Part shown: in pieces, positions 16,266-25,046 of the stretch
How positions within the stretch are numbered: the first letter of the stretch is position 1
Layout of the letters: each line of letters begins with the position of its first letter
NCBI GenBank assembly: GCA_035507035.1
Contig: DATJOJ010000048.1
Span: forward strand, 124,001-188,000
DNA from: DATJOJ01 sp035507035
GTDB taxonomy: Bacteria > Acidobacteriota > Terriglobia > Terriglobales > Acidobacteriaceae
Direction of reading: 5' to 3'
Length of the DNA: 64,000 nt
Translations under genes and position numbers: made by a program
Notes under the pieces: model-generated
Database searches by the model: none
Told to the model about the DNA's origin: nothing
Seen by the model: only the letters and a program-made list of their open reading frames with translations

Positions 16266-18242
16266 GTGAATTTAAACGGTAAATGTGAAACACGGTTAGC
16301 GGTTTTTCTGCTGTTGGCAGGTTTAACGATTTGTTGCCACGCACAGAATGCCGCTCACGTAACCGATTTCAAACAAGTGGAGATAAGCCCCGACGGGACC
16401 CGTGTGGCGTGGGTTCGCGACGCAGTGGACGCGACGGGAGAAACGTCGGGAACTGTGATTGAAGTTTGTGAACTGAAATCGAGCGGCTGCACACCACAAC
16501 GCATTTCGGCGACTGAAGGAGGTTCGGCAGACGAGGACAGCATCGCCTGGTCGGCTGATAGCCAACAACTCGCGTTTCTCTCCGATGCCGGCAACGAACT
16601 TCAGTCCCAACTTTACGTCGTGAACGTCAGTGATGGCAAAGCGCGAAAGCTAACGAATCTGACCGGAACCCTTGCGGATCCCGCATGGTCCCCGGATGGA
16701 AAGAGCATTGCGTTCCTTTTTACCGAAAACGCGCCACGGGCGAATCCGCTGTCGCCGATGGCTCCAGAGACTGGAGTGATCGCGAACAAAGTTTATGAGC
16801 AGCGGCTCGCGGTCGTGGACCTGACTTCAGCGAAGGTTTCTCAACTGACGCCGAACGACGTCTATGTGTACGAATTCGACTGGTCGCCGGATAGCAGGGC
16901 TTTTGCTCTTCTCGCGGCGCATGGCGCGGGCGACGCGAATTGGTATGTCGCCCAGCTTTACACACTAGATGCCCAGGGCGGCAAAATGAAGGCGCTCTAT
17001 AGGCCGAATTTGCAAATAGCGGATCCTCGCTGGTCGCCGGACGGTAAAGGCATCGCGTTCATCGAGGGATTGATGAGCGATGAAGGATTTATCGGCGGCG
17101 ACATTTTTGTAGTTCCCGCAGAAGGTGGCACCGCCCGCAATGTGACCCCTGGAATCCCCGCATCGCCATCCGCGCTGTACTGGCAAGCACCGGACAAAAT
17201 TTTGTTTGGCGAATATCTGGACGGTGGGTCAGGTGTTTCTACCGTGGACTTGGCGAGCGGCAGTGTCGCGAGACTATGGAGCGGCGGAGAACTGATCACC
17301 GAGGGTTTTGTCGACGGCATGTCGTTGTCGCTGGCGTCGGACGGCAGGAGTTCTGCGCTGATTCGACATTCCTCGGCGCGTGCCCCCGAGGTCTGGGCTG
17401 GAACGGTTGGCGAATGGAAGCAACTGACGCATCTGAATGAGGCTGTTCACCCGGAATGGGGTGAGGCGAAGAGCTTGCATTGGATGAACGATGGCATGAA
17501 GATTCAAGGCTGGCTCCTGTATCCGGTGGACTACAACCCCGACCACCGCTACCCCATGGTCGTGGTTCCCCATGGCGGACCCGCGGGAGAAGCGCACATC
17601 GGATGGCCCTATGCATTTTTCAATACGCATGAACTTTCGGCCCATGGATACTTTGTCTTTTATCCGAACCCACGCGGGAGTTATGGCGCTGGCGAAAAAT
17701 TCACTCAGGGCAATGTGAAGGATTTTGGCTATGGCGACTTTCGCGACATCATGGCAGGCGTGGATGAGATTATTCGTACGTTGCCGGTGGATAAAGATCG
17801 ACTAGGAATTACCGGTTGGAGCTACGGCGGGTACATGACGATGTGGTCTGTAACTCAAACCAATCGTTTTCGCGCGGCAGTTGCCGGTGCAGGAATTATC
17901 AATTGGCAAAGCTATTACGGCGAAAACGACATTGACGAATGGATGATTCCGTATTTTGGCGCGTCGGTGTACGACGATCCTGCGGTGTACGCCAAGAGTG
18001 CGCCGATGACGTTTATTAAGAAAGTGAAAACACCTACGCTGATCCTGGTCGGCGAACGCGATGGAGAATGTCCGGCGCCGCAGTCGCGAGAATTCTGGCA
18101 TGCGCTGAAGACGTTTGGCGTCGAAACCGAGTTGGTGATCTATCCGGGTGAAGGGCACGTTTTCAGTCAGGCGGACCATCAACGCGATGTGATGGAGAGA
18201 ACGCTCGGATGGTTCGATCGCTACTTGAGGGCGGGAAATTGA
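16266..18242 (+). CDS. Secreted S9-family prolyl oligopeptidase-like peptidase (acylaminoacyl/dipeptidyl peptidase)
   Basis: 658 residues. A short signal peptide (RLAVFLLLAGLTICCHAQ) is followed by an N-terminal beta-propeller with TolB/PD40-type repeats (VEISPDGTRVAWVRD, AWSPDGKSIAFLF, RWSPDGKGIAFIE) to about residue 400. The C-terminal alpha/beta-hydrolase domain has Ser in GWSYGGYMT (about 519), Asp in GERDGECP (about 597) and His in GEGHVF (about 630). It should cleave short peptides in the periplasm. Start is GTG at 16266, chosen for the signal peptide and a GGAG upstream; the longer frame overlaps the phosphoesterase gene. Confidence 0.9.
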   Translation: MNLNGKCETRLAVFLLLAGLTICCHAQNAAHVTDFKQVEISPDGTRVAWVRDAVDATGETSGTVIEVCELKSSGCTPQRISATEGGSADEDSIAWSADSQQLAFLSDAGNELQSQLYVVNVSDGKARKLTNLTGTLADPAWSPDGKSIAFLFTENAPRANPLSPMAPETGVIANKVYEQRLAVVDLTSAKVSQLTPNDVYVYEFDWSPDSRAFALLAAHGAGDANWYVAQLYTLDAQGGKMKALYRPNLQIADPRWSPDGKGIAFIEGLMSDEGFIGGDIFVVPAEGGTARNVTPGIPASPSALYWQAPDKILFGEYLDGGSGVSTVDLASGSVARLWSGGELITEGFVDGMSLSLASDGRSSALIRHSSARAPEVWAGTVGEWKQLTHLNEAVHPEWGEAKSLHWMNDGMKIQGWLLYPVDYNPDHRYPMVVVPHGGPAGEAHIGWPYAFFNTHELSAHGYFVFYPNPRGSYGAGEKFTQGNVKDFGYGDFRDIMAGVDEIIRTLPVDKDRLGITGWSYGGYMTMWSVTQTNRFRAAVAGAGIINWQSYYGENDIDEWMIPYFGASVYDDPAVYAKSAPMTFIKKVKTPTLILVGERDGECPAPQSREFWHALKTFGVETELVIYPGEGHVFSQADHQRDVMERTLGWFDRYLRAGN

Positions 18243-18282
18243 ACTCAACCCGCGGTTCTGATGCGCAGTGTAGACTTCCACT

Positions 18283-18894
18283 ATGCCTTCCGATTCCCGC
18301 GATGAGCAGGTGAACCGGGACCTTTTCGGCCCGCTTGTGAAAAGCGCTCCCGAACATCACTTGGTAGCTCACATCGATGGCGGAGCGCGGGGCAATCCCG
18401 GCCCCGCGGGGTACGGAGTAGTCATCCAAGACGAGGCCGGACAGAAAATCGCAGGCCTCAGCGAATATCTTGGGCACCAAACCAACAATTTCGCCGAATA
18501 TCAGGGATTGATTGCCGCGCTGGAGTTCGCAGTCAATAAAGATTACAAGGCGCTGAAGGTCATCAGCGACTCTGAGCTGATGGTGCGGCAGATCAAGGGC
18601 ATTTACAAGGTTAAGAATGCTGTGCTGCAGGACCTTCATGCCCGCGCCAAAGAATTGATCCGGCAACTGGAATGGTTTTCGATCGGGCATGTGTTACGTG
18701 GGCACAATCAGGAAGCTGACCGTCTGGCGAATGAGGCCATGGACAAGCGGTCCGGACAAGCGCGGGCGCCAGAGATGAACCTCGCCCGCAGAACCGACGG
18801 CGAATTTGAAGGCGTGGTTCGCAATGGCAAGATTGAATTGCAGAGCGGCCAACTTCCTGACGGAACTCGAGTACAAATTCGCGTAAAGCGCTAG
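18283..18894 (+). CDS. RNase HI-family ribonuclease
   Basis: 203 residues. Catalytic acidic residues of the RNase H fold are all present: Asp32 (HIDGGARGNPGPAG), Glu72 (NNFAEYQGL), Asp96 (ISDSELM) and Asp146 (NQEADRLANEA). The N-terminal 25 residues and the C-terminal 50 (a basic, beta-rich tail, VVRNGKIELQSGQLPDGTRVQIRVKR) are extra relative to the roughly 125-residue domain. It degrades RNA in RNA-DNA hybrids. The domain resembles the YpeP/RnhA-like branch (short, without the basic protrusion). Stands alone, convergent with the fibronectin-III lipoprotein gene. Confidence 0.87.
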   Translation: MPSDSRDEQVNRDLFGPLVKSAPEHHLVAHIDGGARGNPGPAGYGVVIQDEAGQKIAGLSEYLGHQTNNFAEYQGLIAALEFAVNKDYKALKVISDSELMVRQIKGIYKVKNAVLQDLHARAKELIRQLEWFSIGHVLRGHNQEADRLANEAMDKRSGQARAPEMNLARRTDGEFEGVVRNGKIELQSGQLPDGTRVQIRVKR

Positions 18895-18908
18895 CTCAAA
18901 TGATTTGC

Positions 18909-19982
18909 TCAAGGAACAGATTCGGTGGCAGGCTTTGAACGGGCGCTCTCGTTGCCCCTAACATCCAGAGCCGAGACTGAGTAATTGTAAGTGTGCCCAG
19001 AGGCGACGTTTGTATCGCGGAACGACGGGGTCTTTATGGGTTCGGGGTTGATTTTGGCCGGTTCGCCAGTGCCCTCCTGGCGGTAGACGTTATATCCGGC
19101 AAGGTCAGCTTCTGTGTCAGGTGTCCAGATCAAGTCAACAAACGGTTGCTGGCCAACTCCTGAAAATGCCGCTTGCAATCCGCCAGGCACGGCGGGAGGG
19201 AAGATATCGTGCGCGAAGATCTTGACCGGTGGTGTGTCGTCACTTTCAAACTGTTGCTCGGGCCGTTCCGGCAAGTGAACAAAACTGACAACCGTGGCAC
19301 GATATAAATAAGTTTTCTGCCAGTCGAAGGTTCGGTCCGTCAGTTGGGATGAGCCCAGTGGGGCTTCGCCCGCAATCGTGTCCAAATTACTGCCCTTCTC
19401 GCGGCGGTACACACGATAAAGGCGACGAGTACCGGATGACTCGGTCACGGGAGGCACCGGGATCCAACTCAAAACGACCCCCGCCGCCGTAACTTCACCA
19501 TGAAAATCCGCGGGCGGCGGCGAACTCGCGGCTGCGGGCACTTCGACCTCATTCGAGACTCCTGCGCTGCGGCCGCGATTATTCAACACAGAGACAGCAT
19601 AGAAAAGCAGGCCTGAAGGGGCATTGGCAAGCAGTGCAGGAGTTAAGGTGTCGGTAAAAGTTTGTTGCAGTTTGGCGGGGAGCGCCTTTGCCGCCGTGGG
19701 AACTGCGGAAACTTCACCGACGGGGTCCGAGCAATCGCGCATGCCGGGGTTCGTACTTCGGCAAATGTGCGTCGGGCCAAAATGTCGGATCGTCAGTGAG
19801 TCCGTGGTCTCGGTCGGAACGGTCCAGCTAAGATAAACGTTGTTGCCCTTGCGAACCGCGTGAAGGTCAGTTGGCGGCTGCGGCAAATTCAGTGAAGGTG
19901 GCTTGGGAGGGCCAGGATAGCCACAAGAGATGAGCATGATGAGGGATACAGCCCCGAACGGTCTCCAGGTCAAAGGCTTCAT
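18909..19982 (-). CDS. Lipoprotein with fibronectin type III domains
   Basis: About 357 residues. The N-terminus is a lipoprotein signal with lipobox L-I-S-C (Cys20 from this start). A Pro-rich segment follows and then three fibronectin III-like modules: PPTDLHAVRKGNNVYLSWTVP (from about 34), PADFHGEVTAAGVVLSWIPV, and VPGGLQAAFSGVGQQPFVDLIW ending in TYNYSVSALDVRGNESARS. Likely an outer-membrane or periplasmic binding protein. An ATG at 20024 is an alternative start and would add 14 residues; neither has a good ribosome binding site. Similar lipoproteins in Acidobacteria are annotated only as hypothetical. Confidence 0.75.
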   Translation of the reverse strand: MKPLTWRPFGAVSLIMLISCGYPGPPKPPSLNLPQPPTDLHAVRKGNNVYLSWTVPTETTDSLTIRHFGPTHICRSTNPGMRDCSDPVGEVSAVPTAAKALPAKLQQTFTDTLTPALLANAPSGLLFYAVSVLNNRGRSAGVSNEVEVPAAASSPPPADFHGEVTAAGVVLSWIPVPPVTESSGTRRLYRVYRREKGSNLDTIAGEAPLGSSQLTDRTFDWQKTYLYRATVVSFVHLPERPEQQFESDDTPPVKIFAHDIFPPAVPGGLQAAFSGVGQQPFVDLIWTPDTEADLAGYNVYRQEGTGEPAKINPEPIKTPSFRDTNVASGHTYNYSVSALDVRGNESARSKPATESVP

Positions 19983-20028
19983 CAGCGGAAGCAACAGGGT
20001 ACCAGAAGGGCGGGCGGCGATCATTCGG

Positions 20029-20034
20029 TATAAT
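20029..20034 (+). promoter_or_regulatory. Consensus -10 box in front of a gene relic
   Basis: TATAAT, 12 bases before the GTG of the truncated gene at 20047. Same close spacing as seen before greA and the 2'-5' RNA ligase-like gene. Confidence 0.4.
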
Positions 20035-20046
20035 CCCGCTTCGGTC

Positions 20047-20298
20047 GTGAGCGGAGGGTTTTTGCGTTCGAAAATTTTCCCGACTTTATTCGTGATCCTT
20101 TCCTGCCTGGTGGCGTTTGGGCAGCGCGAGCAAGTTCTCAAGCAGATTGATCTTCCTCATCCCTATTACTACTGCGCGATGTATGTGCCCCAGCTCACAA
20201 CCGGACCCAGTTCCGCCGCGTGGTTGCGCGAGAAATTTACGTCAGGCTGCAGAATTGAGTTGGTGGGAAAAAATCAAATGGCAGCCCTGACGTTTTGA
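20047..20298 (+). pseudogene. 5' fragment of a secreted TolB-propeller/amidohydrolase-like gene
   Basis: The frame starts with a signal peptide (LRSKIFPTLFVILSCLVAFGQ) and continues VLKQIDLPHPYYYCAMYVPQLTTGPSSAAW. In my recollection this is the conserved start of large acidobacterial secreted amidohydrolases with TolB/PD40 propellers (IDLPH-x-YY-x-x-x-Y-x-PQLT-x-GPSS-x-AW, normally followed by SPDG). Here homology stops after SSAAW and the frame ends 27 codons later. The first roughly 55 codons, the -10 box and a GGAGGG survive, while a body of probably more than 900 codons is missing. Start could also be the TTG at 20062. Confidence 0.5.
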
Positions 20299-20335
20299 TC
20301 CTTGTTAATACGTGCAGATCCGTGGCAAGAATTAT

Positions 20336-21424
20336 CTAAACTTGCTCCATCTCCAGCAGAGCTTTCTTGCGCTCGAGACCCCACCGGTATCCACCCATTT
20401 CGCCGCCCTGACGCACCACCCGATGACACGGAATGGCGACTGCTACGGGGTTCGTTGCACAGGCCCGAGCCACAGCCCGCGAGGCCGAAGGCTGCCCGAT
20501 GGCTTTTGCCACGGCTGCGTAAGAACGGGTTTCGCCGAAGGGAATCGATTGCAAGTATGACCAAACGCGGCGCTGAAAGGCCGTCGCCAGAATGTCGAGT
20601 GGCAGCGCTGAGTCAATATGCTCGCCGCGCATCTGGGCAAGCAAGTGATCCTTCCACGCACCCATCGCCTTGTCGTCACGACGTCGAATGGCAAAGGGAA
20701 ATTCGCGCTTCAGCCCTTCTTCCAACTCCGCATCAGAATCGGCGAATTGAACTGCGCAGATCCCTTTATCAGTAGCCGCGATCAGCATTCGTCCCAAGGA
20801 AGAATCTGTAAAGGTGTATCGAATTTGAGCCGCCACAGCTCCACGGCGATACTTGTCCGGCGTCATGCCCAACTGCGAAGCGGTCTTCTCATACAACCGG
20901 CTGCTAGAGCTGTAACCAGCATCGTACAGAGCGCGGGTCACGGAGTGTCCAGCCCGCAGATGGCTCTTGAGCTGGTTCATACGACACGAGTCAGCGTAGG
21001 CCTTCGGAGTGATGCCAAGCACCGCTTTGAAAGACCGCTGCAGGTGGAAGGGACTTTGATGAAATTCCCGTCCCAAGCGGGAGAGCGTCAGTGGCTCATC
21101 GAGATGCTGCTCGATATAGCGACAGATGGCTTTGATGGTCGAACTCTGGCTATTGGCGGCAGACTTGGGGCGGCAACGCAAGCAAGCGCGAAAGCCAGCA
21201 AGTTCAGCTTCGGCAGGCTGGAGGAAAAATGAAACATTCTCCCGCCGCGGACGCCGCGAGGGACAGGAGGGCCGGCAGTAAACCCCGGTCGAGGAAACGG
21301 CGAAGACGAACTTCCCGTCCTGTCTGGCGTCGCGGGCCTGAACTGCGTCCCACCAATCGTTTTGGTTGTTTCGCGGCATCTCGACGGGTTCCGTCAGATT
21401 GAGTATTGCACTTGTCGCTGTCAT
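20336..21424 (-). CDS. ada: Bifunctional Ada: DNA methylphosphotriester sensor/regulator and O6-methylguanine-DNA methyltransferase
   Basis: 362 residues with all three Ada parts. Residues about 20-90 are the zinc-binding methylphosphotriester domain (GVYCRPSCPSRRPRRENV, then ACLRCRP). Residues about 95-195 are an AraC-type helix-turn-helix (LSRLGREFHQSPFHLQRSFK). Residues about 205-360 are the O6-alkylguanine methyltransferase with the acceptor cysteine in IPCHRVV. It repairs alkylated DNA by irreversible transfer to its own cysteines and, once methylated at the N-terminal Cys, activates the adaptive response. An alternative start is the ATG at 21379 (MPRNNQNDWW). Monocistronic. Confidence 0.93.
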   Translation of the reverse strand: MTATSAILNLTEPVEMPRNNQNDWWDAVQARDARQDGKFVFAVSSTGVYCRPSCPSRRPRRENVSFFLQPAEAELAGFRACLRCRPKSAANSQSSTIKAICRYIEQHLDEPLTLSRLGREFHQSPFHLQRSFKAVLGITPKAYADSCRMNQLKSHLRAGHSVTRALYDAGYSSSSRLYEKTASQLGMTPDKYRRGAVAAQIRYTFTDSSLGRMLIAATDKGICAVQFADSDAELEEGLKREFPFAIRRRDDKAMGAWKDHLLAQMRGEHIDSALPLDILATAFQRRVWSYLQSIPFGETRSYAAVAKAIGQPSASRAVARACATNPVAVAIPCHRVVRQGGEMGGYRWGLERKKALLEMEQV

Positions 21425-21484
21425 GAGAAAAGGTTAGAACCGTGTCGTGAAACGCACCATCCGAATCTTGCGGTCAAAGTAAAA

Positions 21485-22162
21485 TTGACTATCACGCTAG
21501 TTTGCGTGGTTGGACGCCCGCACCTACTTAGAAGCCTAGTGGAAATTATTGCAGCATATATAGATCGAGAAATTGCGCCACATGCTCGCCACCCTGTAGT
21601 CGAATGGCAGCGGGCAGACGCGATTTCATTTTGTTCTGACTGGCAGGGGAAGAATCCTGATCCCACACGCCAAACCGAGGTGCGGATTCTGTGGTCAGAA
21701 CGAACTTTATATTTGCGATTCGATTGTTGTTACCGGGAATTGTGCATGTTTGAGGACTCTGATGCGGATGGCCGCCGGCACCAGCTATGGGATCGAGATG
21801 TCGCCGAGGCATTCTTGCAGCCTGATTCTTCGCGGTCAGGCTTCTATCGAGAATTTGAAGTCAGTCCGAATGGGATGTGGATTGATCTGGATATTTTTCC
21901 GGGCGGCCGGGGCGATCTTAAGAGTGGGTTGCGGCGGTCGGTCGTTCTTGATCCGGATTCACATACCTGGAGCGCCGAGCTCGCAATTCCAATGCGTACG
22001 TTGACACAGGATTTCGATCCCACCCTGAAATGGAAAGCAAATTTTTTTAGAGTCGAAGGATCGAAGGAACCTCGCGCCTATTTGGCATGGCGGCCGACAG
22101 ACAGTCCGCATCCGAATTTCCACGTACCCGCGGCGTTTGGTTCTTTGCGCTTTGAGAAATGA
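21485..22162 (+). CDS. CBM9-like carbohydrate-binding domain protein
   Basis: About 225 residues. From about residue 40 it matches the carbohydrate-binding family 9-like domain: W-x-x-A (EWQRADAISFCSDWQG), TEVRILWSERTLYLRFDC, then LWDRDVAEAFLQPD, YREFEVSPNGMWIDL and WSAELAIPMRTL, ending APHPNFHVPAAFG-like. No catalytic residues are recognised and no clear signal peptide. Start is uncertain: TTG at 21485 and GTG at 21506 are the in-frame choices after the Ada start region, neither with a ribosome binding site. In other bacteria such domains occur alone or at the ends of secreted enzymes. Role unknown. Confidence 0.7.
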   Translation: MTITLVCVVGRPHLLRSLVEIIAAYIDREIAPHARHPVVEWQRADAISFCSDWQGKNPDPTRQTEVRILWSERTLYLRFDCCYRELCMFEDSDADGRRHQLWDRDVAEAFLQPDSSRSGFYREFEVSPNGMWIDLDIFPGGRGDLKSGLRRSVVLDPDSHTWSAELAIPMRTLTQDFDPTLKWKANFFRVEGSKEPRAYLAWRPTDSPHPNFHVPAAFGSLRFEK

Positions 22163-22289
22163 ACGAAGCGCAGGTCCTTTCGTAACTTGAGCTCGGTGGC
22201 AAATCAAACGGGCTGCTTATAAACTTTGAGTATCTTCGATTGGGGATGGCTCGAGACTTTTATCCTGTAATTGATCATCAGAGGTGTAA

Positions 22290-24089
22290 ATGGCAACAAG
22301 CACAGCAGTTCCGAAGGCCAGAATTAGCGGCGGCAGCTTCTTGTTGGAAGATCGCCAACCGGAAGAGGTTTTCAGCCCCGAGGATTTCAGCGAGCAACAC
22401 CAACTCATCGGCCAGACCGCGGAAGAGTTCGCGGTCAAAGAGATCGTGCCGAACATTGAAAAGATCGAGAACAAGGATTTCTCGATCACCCGCGAACTTC
22501 TAAGAAAAGCCGGCGAACTGGGATTGAGTTCGGTCGAGATTCCTGAGGCGTACGGTGGACTTGAAATGGACAAGGTAACCGCCGCGGTGATCGCCGATCA
22601 CATCGCCAAGTACGCGGGCTTTGCAACTACATGGGGCGGGCATACCGGAATCGGCACGCTGCCAATTGTTTACTTCGGCACCGAAGAACAGAAGAAAAAA
22701 TACTTGCCGCGGCTGGCAGCCGGCGAGATTGTTGGGGCGTATGCGTTGTCAGAGGCGTCGTCTGGGTCGGACGCCCTGAATTGCCGGGCACGCGCGCAGC
22801 TTTCGTCTGACGGGAAACACTACATTGTGAACGGCGAAAAGATGTGGATCACGAACGCGGGCTTCGCCGATTTATTTACGGTATTTGCGAAAGTCGACGG
22901 AGAGAAGTTCACGGCGTTTCTGGTGGAAAGAGATTTTCCCGGATTCTCGATTGGCTCCGAAGAACACAAGATGGGGATTCGCGGCTCATCGACGTGCCCG
23001 ATCATCCTCAACGATTGCAAAGTGCCGGCAGAAAACGTACTGGGCGAAATCGGCAAAGGGCACGTCATTGCCTTCAATATTTTGAACGTTGGTCGATTCA
23101 AGCTGGGCGCGATGTGCGTGGGCGGAGCGCGGGTTTCCTTGGAACACGCCGTTGCTTACGCGAAGCAGCGCAAGGCTTTCAAAAAAGTCATCTCCGACTT
23201 CGGGCTGGTGCGCGAAAAGTTGGCGAACATGGCGATGCTGATCTATGTCGGCGAATCGCTCGTGTATCGAACGGTCGGGATGATGGACGTGGCACTGAGC
23301 GAAGTGGATAAGTCCGGCGCAGATGCGCTGAAAGAGACGCGCAAGGCCATTGAGGAATATGCCGTCGAATGCTCAATCATCAAGGTTTGGGGATCGGAGA
23401 TGGTTGACTACGTGGTTGACGAGACGGTACAGATTTACGGGGGATACGGGTTTGTGGAGGAGTATCCGGCGGAGCGGGCGTATCGCGATGCGCGCATCAA
23501 TCGCATCTTTGAAGGGACCAACGAAATTAATCGGCTCATTATTACAGGTTTCTTACTGAAGCGGGCCATGAGTGGGCAGCTGCCGCTGATGCCGGCGATC
23601 AAGAAAGTAATGGACGAAGTTCTTTCCGGACCGTCGATGTCTGAGGAGGCGGAAGGGTTGTTAGCAGAGGAGCGCAGGCTGGTGTCGCAAGCCAAAAAGC
23701 TAGGTTTGTTCGCTGTAGGATCGGCGACGCAGAAATACATGCAAGCGATTGAAGACCAGCAAGAGGTTCTGGGCGCAATTGCCGACATGGTGATCGAGAC
23801 GTATGCGATGGAATCGGCGGTGCTACGGGCACAGAAGATTATCGAGCGGAGTGGAGAAATTGCTGCGGCGATGCCGGTTGCGATGACCCGCGTTTACTTG
23901 ACACAAGCGATGGAGAAGATTGAAGCCGCGGCGCGAAAGGTCATCGCCGCAGTGGCCGACGGCGATATGCTGCGAACGCAACTGGCGATTTTGCGACGCC
24001 TGGCAAAATACGAGCCCTTCAATACCATTGAGTTGCGGCGGCAGATTGCGCAGAACGTGATTGAGCGGGGCAAGTATGCGCTGGCGTAG
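22290..24089 (+). CDS. Acyl-CoA dehydrogenase (VLCAD/ACAD9-like, with C-terminal extension)
   Basis: 599 residues. The dehydrogenase fold covers residues about 30-430: ALSEASSGSDA (FAD/substrate loop), MWITNAGFADLFTVF, and YGGYGFVEEYPAERAYRDARINRIFEGTNEINR with the catalytic Glu in IFEGT (about 408). A further 170 helical residues form the extension characteristic of very-long-chain and ACAD9-type enzymes, which mediates membrane or dimer contacts. It catalyses the FAD-dependent first step of fatty acid beta-oxidation. Ribosome binding site AGAGGTG 4 bases before the ATG. No electron-transfer flavoprotein or other beta-oxidation gene lies adjacent. Confidence 0.93.
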   Translation: MATSTAVPKARISGGSFLLEDRQPEEVFSPEDFSEQHQLIGQTAEEFAVKEIVPNIEKIENKDFSITRELLRKAGELGLSSVEIPEAYGGLEMDKVTAAVIADHIAKYAGFATTWGGHTGIGTLPIVYFGTEEQKKKYLPRLAAGEIVGAYALSEASSGSDALNCRARAQLSSDGKHYIVNGEKMWITNAGFADLFTVFAKVDGEKFTAFLVERDFPGFSIGSEEHKMGIRGSSTCPIILNDCKVPAENVLGEIGKGHVIAFNILNVGRFKLGAMCVGGARVSLEHAVAYAKQRKAFKKVISDFGLVREKLANMAMLIYVGESLVYRTVGMMDVALSEVDKSGADALKETRKAIEEYAVECSIIKVWGSEMVDYVVDETVQIYGGYGFVEEYPAERAYRDARINRIFEGTNEINRLIITGFLLKRAMSGQLPLMPAIKKVMDEVLSGPSMSEEAEGLLAEERRLVSQAKKLGLFAVGSATQKYMQAIEDQQEVLGAIADMVIETYAMESAVLRAQKIIERSGEIAAAMPVAMTRVYLTQAMEKIEAAARKVIAAVADGDMLRTQLAILRRLAKYEPFNTIELRRQIAQNVIERGKYALA

Positions 24090-24175
24090 GGTTTCATTAA
24101 CCACGGAGGCAGAGAATCCCCCAGAGGAAGACAGGGCTGCATTCCTCCTCGCTTCGATTCTCGGAATAACAAGCT

Positions 24176-24445
24176 TTACGCCGATTTCTCTTTAGACTGA
24201 TTTTTCAAGTCTTCCATCACGCTCTGGATGAGTTCCTTCGCGTCAGTGAGATTTTTCATGACAATCTGAATGTCGAGCACTGGCTTGCCAGGCCAGCGGG
24301 TGCTTTGACAATAAACGCCGTGCTGTCCAATCAATGCCATGGCGTCGGTGATCGTGTCCATGGTCACCGCCAAGCGGCCGCGCGGAACGCCCATCATGGT
24401 TTCGTAATGTTCTAGTTCTTCTTTCTTTTCGTCGAAAACGGGCAT
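24176..24445 (-). CDS. Small conserved-type hypothetical protein
   Basis: 89 residues, charged and mixed alpha/beta. I do not recognise the family. Visible features: a helical N-terminus (EKKEELEHYETMMG), a central strand-rich part with one Cys (IGQHGVYCQSTRWPGKPVLDIQIVMKNL) and a helical C-terminus (DAKELIQSVMEDLKNQSKEK). No signal peptide or metal motif. Codon use looks coding, and the protein is compact and well-formed, so I take it as real. It is 49 bases upstream on the same strand from nothing obvious; the secreted protein gene behind it may share a transcript. Confidence 0.6.
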   Translation of the reverse strand: MPVFDEKKEELEHYETMMGVPRGRLAVTMDTITDAMALIGQHGVYCQSTRWPGKPVLDIQIVMKNLTDAKELIQSVMEDLKNQSKEKSA

Positions 24446-24494
24446 GTAGGGATTGTAAACGCAGCATAGTCCTGATTGAGTGATGCCTAACTAG

Positions 24495-24950
24495 CTACTT
24501 TCCCTCGCCGCCACGCTGCTGCCAATCCTTGGCCATAGCAACGCAGGCATCTTTGACCGAATTGCCCAGAAATAGAGAGTCACCGGAAGCAATGACATTG
24601 CCGTTCGGATCGGATACAGCCCAGCGATTTCCCTTCCCGCCACCATGTTGCAATAGGAAGAAATAGTTCGCTTTATCCTTGATGATGTTCTCAACGAAAG
24701 GCTGGCACTCTTTACGATGTTGAAGTTCTTTGTAAATCATGGCCACTTGAGGTTCCTTCCCGTCGTGAGAAGAACCTTCCACGATTTGGGGATTCTCACT
24801 CGCGCCTGGACCGACGAGCGCATTCGGCATCACATAAACAACCGGCCGCTGGCCGGGTCCAGGCTCAACAGTCTTACCGTCAGCAGCGTGAGCTTGTGAC
24901 AACGAAAGAGAAATGGCAAGAAACAAGAACAGGAAGTGAAACTTTGTCAT
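24495..24950 (-). CDS. Secreted hypothetical protein
   Basis: 151 residues with a clear signal peptide (KFHFLFLFLAISLSLSQAHA) and GGAGG 12 bases before the ATG. The mature part has two Cys (HRKECQPF and KDACVAMA) that could form a disulfide, and a beta-rich middle (YFFLLQHGGGKGNRWAVSDPNGNVIASGDSLFLG). The family is not recognised. Probably periplasmic. On the same strand as the 89-residue protein 49 bases downstream. Confidence 0.65.
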   Translation of the reverse strand: MTKFHFLFLFLAISLSLSQAHAADGKTVEPGPGQRPVVYVMPNALVGPGASENPQIVEGSSHDGKEPQVAMIYKELQHRKECQPFVENIIKDKANYFFLLQHGGGKGNRWAVSDPNGNVIASGDSLFLGNSVKDACVAMAKDWQQRGGEGK

Positions 24951-25046
24951 GGCCCATTGCCTCCGAAATCTACAGTCTCCACTACGCTTGTAGATGGCCT
25001 ATGGTTCGGCGAGATTCGTATTGATTTGTAAAGGGCCGCTCGGGAC

